A DNA stretch of 64,000 nucleotides from Medicago truncatula (taxonomy: Eukaryota; Streptophyta; Magnoliopsida; Fabales; Fabaceae): NCBI RefSeq assembly GCF_003473485.1, contig NC_053044.1:36150091-36214090 (forward strand), written 5' to 3'. Positions 46,167-56,666 of the stretch are shown here, piece after piece; the first letter of the stretch is position 1, and the number at the start of each line of letters is the position of its first letter. A program made the translations under genes and the position numbers. The notes under the pieces are model-generated. The model was not told where the DNA came from and did no database searches. It was given only the letters and a program-made list of their open reading frames with translations.

Positions 46167-49100
46167 ATGCCTGAGGTTAGGATCATTGCCAAGAATTTCA
46201 TGGACATGGTGGCTTCAATGCCTGCCATCAAACTTGATAAACTCTACCAGAATGGATTCATCTGCGAAGCTATTCTCAGGTTATTACTCTCTTTTCTCCT
46301 ATTTCTCAATGCCTACCATTAAGGTCATGTTTCGATAAACAACTTAGTTAAGCGCATATAGCATATCCATTTATCATATAAATGTTTATGTATAAGCTAT
46401 TTCTATTATAAAAGATAAAATAAACTCAAATTGTTTTCATATAAGCTATAAATTGTTGTAGAAAACTTTTTGAAATAAGCTGCGAGCAGCTTATGGGCAT
46501 ATCATAAGGTGTTTCCATAAGCTCTTCCAAATAGCCCACAAGTACTTGTTTAAGTAGATAAACTCAAATAAGTACTTGTGGGATGTTTGAGAGAAATCAT
46601 AAAATGGGCTAAGTAAATTGTATTTCTTCTTGAGTTTTGAACGTGCTCCGTGGTTTTAATGCATACAAATCATAAAATGTTAGGTCTCTTCCACCTCTTG
46701 CAAAGAAATATGTGTTACAGTTATTGCATATTGATGGACCCGTGCCGGCTAAATTATTGGCGGAATGGGTGCTTCCAGATGGTCTATCAAAGCACAAAGT
46801 TGCCATTGATAGATTGGTTCAATTGAGAGTTTTTGTTGAAGCTTTTGACAACAGGTACTTAAGATCAATTCTCTCTTTAAAATTTTCATTTTTTGTGTCT
46901 TTTATTAATATAAAAAGTAGACAATTTATGCCTCTGAAATGGTTCAAACTGATTCATTTTGTTTCAAATGACAATTGACCAAATGTTAGCCTAAACTAAG
47001 AAGTTTGGACACATATTCTGCACCTTGTAATGCGTTGAAGGACCTTTTTGTGATAAAACCTTGTTTTATCTGTTGCATGTGATTGTTTAATAATTTTTTT
47101 TGTATTCCTGATTTTTGCTAATTCTCTTTGCTTTCCCCCTTTGTTTTTTTTAGAATACATATCCGTGTAGATTTATCAATCACTTTATAGCATTACACAT
47201 TTAATAGTCCGTTCTTGAATTTTCTTTAAGTTAATGAGGAACAAGATTTGATGTCACAATTTAGTTCATTTTTTCCTTTTTATTATGTATATTATTCTCA
47301 ACATCTTTGCGTGTCTGTTTTAAGCTTTGAAAGATCATAGTACTGAAACATCACCATTTTCACTTTCGACCCTTGTTTTATCCCAGTTTAGTATTTTTTT
47401 TCACCTTCTTGCAGGAAGAACGAAAAAACTTACCAAGTTAATTCAACATATCAGAAAAGTCTCCAGAATCTTTTAGTACATGGGTGAGTAGTACATCACT
47501 TTGTCTTCTTTTTCTATTCATGGTAATAGTTATCCCATCTTACTCCCTTGTTGCTATTAAGGTACATAAAATTGTTAATATGAGTGGTTCGATAAAACCC
47601 TTCCATATCACGTATTATGAGTTAACAAACCTATATAGACGATGGGTGGTTACTCCTTGAAATTATAGGACCAAAATGCTGTATAATAGTCATTCCTGAA
47701 TTCAAAATTCATATGAAAAAAAATCACTGTGACGTGATTATTAAAATGTAGACTGCTGTCATAGTACAACTCAAATGTTTGATTTAGGTGGTAACACGTT
47801 CTTGTGGTTGAATATGGCAGTGGAACTTTGCCGAGGGAATCAATGCCTTCTAATATTACTGTGAGGCTCCCAACCTTGGAGGATCTTGAGACTTATGCTC
47901 TGGAACAATGGGAGGTGAAGTGCCTTTTCTTTTGATTCCACTTTTTGCTTAATCCGTACATCTTTTTAGCAATTTATTCTTAATATTATTTATTATATAA
48001 ACTGCTTTAATAATTTGTCTTAATTAATATGTGACGTGTTTAAATTTTGTCTGAATTAAGCCTAAATCTTAAATGACTTTGTTTTGTGGTAAACTAGTGT
48101 TTCTTGTTGCAACTTATAAGCCCAAGTCATGTTGACAAGACCTTAAACATAAGCTCTTCTTTGATGAAAGTTTTCCAGCGGCGTCTCCTGAGTCAGAGGT
48201 TCTGTTTACTTTAATGTGATGTTTCTCATTTATAACAGTTGTTTGCACTCTGTTCATATATTTGGTTGTTGTAAACTGTATCTCATATTTGATATAATTT
48301 TTCATGTACTGATACAGAGACAGAGAGGCTCCAAAATTAACTGAGAGTGGCTTCCAATTTTTGGTACGCATCAAATGATTTATAAGCCACTTGAACTTAA
48401 TGTAATGCATTTTTCTAAATTTAGAATTGTTTGCTATGGATTAAAGCTGATGGATACAAATGCACAGCTTTGGTACATCATCAGGGAATATATCACTAAT
48501 TCTGAGGTAGCTATAACAGTTATCCTTCTCTATATGTTTTTGCTATTTGTTTTCTGCATGCTCTTCATCGTCTACTTTTGATGCAGGAGAGAGGTGTTGA
48601 TGCAGGTGACTTGATATCATTCATGCTGGAGCTTAGTTTTCATGTCATTGGGGAGGTTAGACATTCTTGTACCTTGCTGAGAATCTGTTGCACAAGAAAC
48701 TATTATGTTCTACATTGTCGTAAATTCTACTTAGTTGTCTTATTTCCCTTTTGTAACTGCAATTTAATTCGACTTTGACACTTGATTTTTTCCCCAATGA
48801 TTAGGCATATAATATAAACACATTGACCGAATTTCAGAGGAACATAATTAAGGACCTTGCAGACCTTGGGCTGGTCAAACTTCAACAGGTTGGTTATATT
48901 AATTTGTGTGCTTATATTTGTAGAGAATGTGATGAGATGCAGAATGATTCAACTTGGTGTATTTATTCAGTATTTTTTTGTCTCACTTTTAATTCTTTTT
49001 TTTTTTTTACAACTGTATAGGGCAGGAAAGAAAGTTGGTTTATACCAACAAAATTAGCAACAAACCTTTCAGTGAGCATGACCGAATCATCATCAAGAAA

Positions 49101-51747
49101 AGAGGTTTCTTATCCGTTTCGCAAATGATTTGTTTTAAGTTTAATAGAAAGTTTAGACGTGGCCTTGTTTCTCCGTGTGATTTTGTTTAGGGAAACTCCT
49201 TACTAATGAAGCACGGACACCTAAAGGATTAAGTGTGTCACGGTGTCCGACACTCGTACGACAAGTGTCGGACCAACTCAGACCGGTGTCTCAAAAATTT
49301 GTTTTTTTTTGCTTTGCTTCGACACTTGTTGGATCGTTGTCCGACACCTGTATGATACTCATACAACACATGTTGGACAACTCGGACAAGTGTCCCATTC
49401 TTTTTTTCTTTGCTTCGACACACCTTGGCACATCATTAAAAATGTGTGGAGGCAATGTTGATCAATGATGGGGGTTAAAGACATTAATTTTGTTAACAAT
49501 ATTTTAATCTTTTTTGTTAGTAGACGGATAAAAAAGGTCAAATACTATCCAATCTTGTTTTGGAACTTTTTAAAGAAGTAAATTGCTCAATTTAAATGCA
49601 CATGTATATATTTTGATTCTTGATTTAGATCTTTTACAATAATACCAATATTTGATTTAATTATAATAAATTAATAAATATAAATGTAGCAGTGTTGGTG
49701 TCCTATATTTTTTACATTAGCAGTCTCGAGGTGTCAGTGTCGTGTTAGGTGTCTGTGCTCCATAGCTCCTTAGACATGCTAAGGGTGGAGGTTCTGTAGT
49801 GATTTTTTTGTTTGAGCTGAACCTTTCTCTCTGTGCCCTGTTCACTGTCTTATACATCCTTATATTTCTTCTTTCCTTTTAATTAAATTTATTATGTCAT
49901 CAAAATGAAAAGGAAACTCTGAAATCAAATTTAAATGTTACTTTAAATTTTGTTCATGTGTATATAGGAGTATATATTTAATTATATATGGTTTAGAGGA
50001 TCTTTTGGGGGAAGGGGAACTCTCTATACTGTTGGTATTTTCAATCAATATGTCTAAGCTGTTTTGCTTGCATATGTATGGAAGTTTCTGTTGGACATTA
50101 TCAGGTTCTGGTTTCTTCGCCGTCCATGCTACAACTTGCAGAAAACTAATGTTTGTCGGAGTTTTCAAAATTTTCTTTGCGGTGAATCTTTTGTTGAACT
50201 TATCACCTGTTACTACTTCAGACTGATGACCTCATAACATGTCAATCGTTCATTGGTTGGCTTTAGTGGACTTGTTCTAATCTATTACACGTTGCAATGA
50301 TAAATATAGATTTTTCTAAAGCGAAGTGTAGAAGAGTTGTGAATATTAATGAATATAAATGTCATTCTATTTAATTTTTTCAGGGATTTGTTGTTGTGGA
50401 AACAAATTTTAGAGTTTATGCTTACTCGACTTCAAAATTACACTGTGAGATATTGCGGTTATTTTCAAGGTATGCCACCAAATATTTTCTGCAATGCTGT
50501 ATTCTATTTTCATCAAATAAACCCTCTAGTATTTTCTCATGTTCCCATTCCCTTTGGGTTTTGGAACTTCCTATGGAAATTGAAACTGGAAGTTGTTTTT
50601 CATGGAATATGTTTTTTTATTATCCTTAATTTATCTTGTACTTATATACTAAACCATTAATTCAGCTATAAAGCTTTAAACGACCTATTTCACCAAAATA
50701 TTATTGTTTGGTCTTAGTACAACAAGTGTTTCTTTTCCCTCAAAAATAAAAGTTTTTCTTTTTTCATTTATAAATATCTATTAGTGAGTAGTTGTATGTA
50801 TGCAGGGTAGAGTATCAACTTCCAAATCTTATTGTTGGAGCTATTACAAAAGAAAGCTTGTATAATGCTTTTGACAATGGCATTACAGCAGACCAGGTAA
50901 GTATTAGAAATTATATTGTATATTTTGCTTTTTAAATTGTGGTACTCGCTGTAGATGGACGTATATTTCTTGTTACACAATGTATAGTCTCAACATTGTT
51001 CTTCAAATTTGACTTCTGTAAAGGAAAGCCTTTATAACTTATAAGTAGTTATCCCGAAGGAGTATAGTAAGCTATTCAATTTGAGACTTGATATGTGGTG
51101 ACCGACTTCAATTCTTCATTTGAATAACCTTCACTGAAATTCTATCTGAAATTGCTTCGCTTTTAAGTTAAAAACATCATTAAGGAAAAGCTGTTTGTGT
51201 CAGTTGACGTTTAATTTTTATTTTTTTGAATGGGTTTTTAATTTGTTTAATTCAGATTCAAACAATATCTTACACAGCAACTGTGTGCATTATGTTGCAG
51301 ATAGTCAGTTTCCTTCGGCAGAATGCTCATCCTCGTGTTGCACAGAGGGTACCAGCAGTGCCTGAAAATGTCACAGATCAGGTTTTGAGTCTTATTAGCG
51401 TATATGTGTGTTTTCTTTACATTGATCTCTGATATGTAGTATTATGGTGACAGATTAGGTTGTGGGAATCAGATCTAAATAGAGTTGAGATGACAGAAGC
51501 ATATTATTATGACGAGTTCCCATCCAGGGTAAGCAACTTTGATTCTGCGAGTTCATGTCTTAAGTATCCCCTGTTATGGCTTTTTTGATTCCTTATGTCA
51601 TTTGTGTGGCAGGATGTATTTGAAGGTGCGTGTGACTGTGCCAGAGAATGGAGTGGTTTATTATGGGAAGATTCAAAGAAGATGCATTTGGTGGTCAAGT
51701 CTGAGGTTCATACTTACGTACGAGATTTTTTACGCCGCCAAAAGTAG
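46167..51747 (+). CDS. TFB2: TFIIH core subunit TFB2 (p52/GTF2H4/Tfb2 homologue)
   Basis: Fifteen exons: 46167-46279, 46684-46854, 47415-47483, 47821-47914, 48098-48198, 48318-48363, 48447-48506, 48587-48655, 48805-48888, 49021-49104, 50384-50469, 50806-50896, 51301-51381, 51454-51528 and 51613-51747. All introns are GT-AG. The total of 1359 bases is in frame and encodes 452 residues, close to the usual length (human p52 is 462). Recognisable blocks are LPPLAKKYVLQLLHIDGPVP in the N-terminal winged-helix part; LTEFQRNIIKDLADLGLVKL; the helicase-like segment FVVVETNFRVYAYSTSKLH with FDNGITADQIVSFLRQNAHP; and the C-terminal DQIRLWESDLNRVE..YYYDEF with SGLLWEDSKKMHLVVKSEVH, which in other species binds Tfb5/p8. 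In TFIIH this subunit anchors and stimulates the XPB helicase for promoter opening and nucleotide excision repair. Introns 1 and 10 hold transposons. The start is the first ATG after a stop-rich leader. Confidence 0.95.
46321..46590. mobile_element. MITE in intron 1 of TFB2
   Basis: It has the same family signature as 6836-7112: 'tcgataaacaacttagttaa' at the left, 'tatgtataagctatttctat' and 'cataagctcttccaaatag' inside, and 'aactcaaataagtacttgtg' at the right. It has degraded ends and no coding capacity. Confidence 0.65.
49197..49772. mobile_element. Non-autonomous DNA element of the 'GTGTCCGACAC' family in TFB2 intron 10
   Basis: Imperfect inverted ends: 'aatgaagcacggacacctaa' at the left and, in reverse, 'atggagcacagacacctaa' at the right. 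Subterminal repeats of GTGTCCGACAC/GTGTCGGAC occur in both orientations, and the centre is AT-rich. Partial relatives lie at 7621-7700, 58050-58125 and 58895-59046. Repeated subterminal motifs in mirrored orientation are typical of CACTA-like or MULE-derived elements. The superfamily is not settled. Confidence 0.6.
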
Positions 51748-51889
51748 TAAGAAAGCTACACATTCTGATGCATCTTATGGTTAGCTAATATGCAATGGTA
51801 ACCATGATGGAGGGAGCAATGTGGTCGCACAGTTGCTTAGTCATTTCAAACTGACTTAAAACATTTCGATGGACTACTTACAAAAAATC

Positions 51890-52282
51890 AAGGAATGACC
51901 ATCAAGATTGTGCAAGGTTTTGTTTGTGAATTTAGAGGGAAGAAGAGGGCTTTGGAAAAAAAGGAAGAAACAAGTGGAAGAAATATAGAACTTTGAGAGG
52001 AGAGGGTTTTAGGGGTTCATTGTTTTTTTTCTTCATAATACAAAATCCTCATAATTTTGAGGAATTCAAAATTTGGATCAGATGAGGATTTTGGAAGGTT
52101 TATATGAATTCTTTTAATTCAATTTATATTGTTATAATATTCTTAAAATTAAAAATACATCTATCATAAACATTAATTTATCATTCTCTAAAAATACTTT
52201 TTCAAAAATGTGAAAAATTTCTCCATTGTCTTCAATATTTTCCAAAAACCCTCTTCTCCAAACTCCAAAACAAAGCTTTAAG
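51890..52282 (+). repeat. Direct repeat copy B flanking the TFB2 gene
   Basis: This matches 43467-43889 in the same orientation. It lies about 140 bases past the TFB2 stop codon and may contribute to its 3' untranslated region. Confidence 0.8.
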
Positions 52283-53030
52283 GATTGAGGAATATGGTTG
52301 TTGATGGCCTACATGATTTTTGAGACATTTCATTTCATGTTTCAAAAACCCTTAAGGTTCACCACGGTCCACGAACAACATTATTAGACTTTACACCTTA
52401 ACTGACTATGAAACAAACCTCTTAGAACTAATTTGTCAGTAATTATTTCCATTACAGCTTCAGTTATTGAAAAATTTGTGTCATAGAAACACCTCAAAAA
52501 AGTGTCTCAAAGAAAACTTAAATTTCATAGACAAATTAATCCATAGTGAGCAAACATTGATATGAGATCGATAATGTGATACATTAAATGAATTGGTTAC
52601 ATCATGGTTGCTTAGCGGAAAGACCATTTACAATGTTATTTTACAATTTCAAATATGTATTTGCCGAGTCGCAAATATAAGGGACTATTTTGACCGATGC
52701 TTATAATTTAGCAGATCAACTTTCACACGAATTTGGGAGTAAAGATTCAATATAAATCTTTATATCATGAAAATACAAGCCTTAAACGAAATTCAACGAA
52801 ATATAAATAATATACCCCTTCAAACATTATTCATTGAAAAGCACATAGCCATCCATCATAATTGAGATTCAGGGGGAAAAATCACAATCTAGGCAGATAA
52901 GTTGTTGCTAATGACCGAGACTGTTGAGCTAAGCAACAAGAAGTTATTACAATCCTACCTACATTTCAATTTCTGGAAAAATAAATATCTTCAATCAACA
53001 TATAACACATGACATTATCATGAATAGAGA
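52283..53030. other. Intergenic between convergent TFB2 and the first aminotransferase
   Basis: No coding potential is seen. The part near 53030 is the 3' flank of the minus-strand aminotransferase. Confidence 0.5.
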
Positions 53031-55484
53031 TCATTTTCTAAGCTTCTCCTTCATCCTGTCAACAGCAGCCCTAAGAGTTCCTTCATCCTTGCAGAAAGTA
53101 AATCGGACTAGATTCTTTCCCTCTTCTGGATTCAAGTAAAACACACTGGTAGGAATTGCCACCACTCCCACCTCCTTAACTAGATATTCGCAAAATGCAA
53201 TATCATTTTCATGTCCAAAAGGGGTGTGATCTACAACCACAAAGTAGGTTCCACTAGATGGGAATACCTTGAAGCCAACGGCCTTCAATCCTTCAACCAA
53301 AATAGATCTCTTTGCCATATAATCCCTCTTCAGTTCGGTGTAATAAGAATCTGGTGCTCTTAGAGCTACTGCAGCAGCCCACTGCATAGGATTTGAGGTT
53401 GCGAAAGTAAGGAAAGCATGTGCCTGTCGCACACCCCATGTTAAGTGTGGAGGTGCTATGGCCCAGCCGATTTTCCATCCAGTCAAGGAGAATGTCTTCC
53501 CCAACGAGTTCATTGTCACCGTCCGCTCAAACATTCCAGGCAAAGAAGCAATCGAAATGTGTTCCATATCAAATGCCAACTTATCATAAACTTCATCAGA
53601 GAAAACCAAAACATCATTCTCAATGCAAAGAGAAGCGATGGTATTAAGCTCCTCTGGAGTGAACATCTTTCCAGTAGGATTGTGAGGGGTATTTAAAAGA
53701 ATAGCACGAGTATTCTTTGAGATTGTGGACTTTAACTCTTCAATGGGTAGAGCAAAATCTGGAGGGCGCAGAGTGATGCCTTTTACTTTTGCACCAGCCA
53801 TGGATAAAGTGGCTTCATAAGAATCATAAAAAGGGGCAAACACGATAACCTCATCACCGGGATTTATCAATCCTAACACAGTTGCAGCAATTGCTTCCGT
53901 GCACCCAGACGTAACAGTAATTTCCTTTTCAGGGTCTACAGCTAGCCCAGTATCTTTCTTATACCTCTCAGAAATGGCAATGTTGAGGTCTGGAACTCCA
54001 TAACCCCTAGCATACTGGTTATTCCCATCCCTGATTGCTTGAATGGCTGCTTCCTTTACAAAGTCTGGACCATCAAAATTTGGAAAACCCTGACCAAGAT
54101 TAATAGCTCCATGTTTGATGGCAAGCATACTCATTTGGGTGAAAATTGTTGTTTTGAACTTCTCTAACCGCTTTGCAACCTAACAAAAAAATTAAAGCAA
54201 ACATAAATTATAAACATAAACACATGGCTCAACTATGAATAATGAAGTTCTGTTTCTTCCTTATCTTTTTCTTCACTTATTTTGATCAATGATAACAGGT
54301 AAACAATAGAACCAAATTTCTTCCTTTCATAAATCCTCCTGCTTCCTTCTCAAAAGAGAAAAAAAAAAAAACCCTCCTGCTTCTACCAGGCGATATATTA
54401 TCTTTGGTCCTTACACCAATTGGGACGGTTTTGAAAGGTAAACAAGCTAGCATCATCATATAAACTTAGGCCCTATTTGGTTAAACAACTTAATTAAGTG
54501 CCTACTCCCTCCGGTCACTATTATAGTTCATAAGCAAAAAGTCACTTTTTAGGTTCATTGAATAATTGATGTATTTGGCCTATATTATAGACCAGATACA
54601 TCAATTATTCAATGAATCTAAAAAGTGATTTTTTGCTGATTAGAGTGATGCATAGCACAAGTGTTTATCATATCAGAGTTTATGCATAAGCTATTTCTAC
54701 AAGAAAAAAATAAAATAAGGCAAATTATTTTCATACAAGTTATTTTCATAAGTTATCCTATGGAGCTTAAGGAAATAAGCTGAAAACAACCTATAAACAT
54801 GCTATAAGCTATTTTCATAAGTTCTCTCAAACAGTCCTACAAATGCTTATATCAATAGATGTCAATATGTGTTTCAGAATGACGGTGAGTTTGATGAAAT
54901 CATGATGGACAATGATTTTGTTTAAGCTCTAAATTATAGCTTTGCAAAAATAACAGTGACACATCCTATTCTGTCATACCGTATATTTGATGTTAGCAAA
55001 GCAAATAGACCTTAAATTAGGGTTTTCTATTTTACATTCAAACAACCTAGGAATCTATATCCTTTTCTCATTCATTTCCTTCCCTTTTTCCCCCAAACCC
55101 CATTCTACCAGTAAATAAATATTCTCAAAGCATATTAGAGAAAACTGATGAAAGCTCAAAAATATTATTGTAGCGAAAAATTTGATCGATGAGGAACAAA
55201 CCCCAGAAATGAATAACGAAAAAGTCAAAAGCAAATGGGACAAATTATAATAAAAAACAATACAAAATAATATAAAATTAATAAATAGAATGAACCTGCA
55301 AAGGAGTGATATTGTCAGTGGAAACAGCAGTGGACATGGTGGCGGGAGCAATGAGAGATGGGAATTTGGGGGGTTTATAGGAGAAAGAGGGGGTGTTGAA
55401 ATTGAAATGATGAGTAGAAAATTGTAACGATTTATAAGAAGGAATGAATCTAAAGAGAGAATGTGTGCAGCAGGGGAGCTGCAT
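53031..55484 (-). CDS. Aminotransferase class I/II, glutamine transaminase K/kynurenine aminotransferase type, copy 1 (putative plastid form)
   Basis: Two exons on the minus strand, 55484-55296 and 54179-53031, joined in frame to give 445 residues. Residues 1-49 are rich in Ser, Phe, Lys, His and Pro and nearly free of acidic residues, suggesting a plastid or mitochondrial transit peptide. A second in-frame Met (residue 50, MSTAVSTDN) could give a cytosolic form. The catalytic domain has GAINLGQGFPNFDGP (substrate loop), NQYARGYGVPDL, NTPHNPTGK with the cofactor-contacting Asn, SDEVYDKL (Asp258 and Tyr261, PLP ring contacts), the Schiff-base lysine K291 in NSLGKTFSLTGWK, and the carboxylate-binding Arg in LVRFTFC. 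Members transaminate glutamine, methionine, phenylalanine or kynurenine with 2-oxo acids. A role in the methionine salvage/omega-amidase route is plausible but inferred. An earlier in-frame TTG at 55505 is not a likely start. The intron holds two nested MITEs. Confidence 0.92.
54467..54860. mobile_element. MITE in the intron of aminotransferase copy 1, with another MITE nested in it
   Basis: The outer element starts 'ccctatttggttaaacaact' and shows 'tatgcataagctatttctac' and 'tttcataagttctctcaaac', as in the copies at 6836 and 46321. It is interrupted at about 54505 by a separate palindromic element. Confidence 0.65.
54505..54650. mobile_element. Nested Stowaway-like MITE
   Basis: It starts CTCCCTCCGGTC just after TA. 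It is almost a perfect hairpin: 'aaaaagtcactttttaggtt' and 'cattgaataattgatgtatt' are mirrored by 'aatacatcaattattcaatg'-like sequence, with the loop near 54590. The right terminus lacks the GGAGGGAG end, so this copy is truncated. Confidence 0.75.
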
Positions 55485-56666
55485 ATTAATAGTACACTGA
55501 ACCAATTTGATTCCTTTCTGACTTAATGCTTAGTATTGTCTTCGCGAATGTCACGGCCCAGTGTAGTGCCGTTTCTGGTAGGAAGGACCGACTGAGAGTG
55601 AAACATATAAATCAACTAATTAAATTTAATTTAATGAATTTCACCAAACAACAAATTGTTTAAAAGTACAAAAGTAAATAATAATTTTGCATTAGAAAAA
55701 TCATATTTTAACTTCTAAAAATTTGAATCAATTAAAAATAGTCTATTTCGATTTGCAATATTTGTTTCAATTAAAAATCTAAAGACAAAAAAACAATTTA
55801 ATTGATATGAATTGGATTTTTGGGTTAATAATAAATAGTTAAGGACTAAATTCACAAAGTTCATATATTGGAAAGAGACCAAAACTTGAGAAAAGAATAC
55901 TTGGTTGGTTTCTAAGAAAGAAAAAAAGATCAACTTGAAAGTTGAAACACTGCACAATTCACTCAAAACAATTAAGTGTGATACATTAGTGTTTTTGTCA
56001 AATTCCCAATGAATAAATCATCCATTTTGTCTCTCAAGTATCACCCCAATCTATTGTATTTCCTATACTATATCAAAATAATATTATATATTGTTCGTAA
56101 ATGTATAACAATAGACTCTAATTTGCGAATTTCTGTTTATATACTACTTTAAGGATTAAGTGAGAGAGAGCGCAATGGGGGATTTAATTTAACAGATATC
56201 CATGGTTTGGGGACAAGGAAAGACAATAAGATACAACAAAAACATGATCATGGACTGTAGTCCGTAGACATACAACCAGTAACTTGGAAAAAGAAAGTTC
56301 AAATCTGAAGCTCTTAGTAACATATAAAACCTTCTGATGATGAACATATAGCAGAATAATCTCACTCTATTTCCATAGTAATGCTGGAATAATCTCACTC
56401 TACATTATTAATTTATAAGTGCATATACAACAAAGTGATAAGAGGGGAGCCTATACATATGCTACAACTAAGGAAAACAAATTCAAACTATTGATGCGGT
56501 GCTGAGTCTGTGCACTCACTACAGAACAAACCAGCACATACCCACCAAAACATTGACATTCAGGGGAAGAAGATAGCAGAAATTACACCAATTATATCTT
56601 TGGGATACTAGAAAGGAAAATGTCTTTATTTATATATGTATCACATGACATGATCATGTATAGAGA
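55485..56666. promoter_or_regulatory. Promoter region of aminotransferase copy 1 and 3' flank of copy 2
   Basis: No coding potential is seen. The part next to 55484 must hold the promoter of copy 1; no clear TATA box is visible. Confidence 0.4.

Noticed and set aside
53293-53696. Frames overlapping aminotransferase copy 1 on either strand
   Set aside because: They are shadows of the conserved exon 2.
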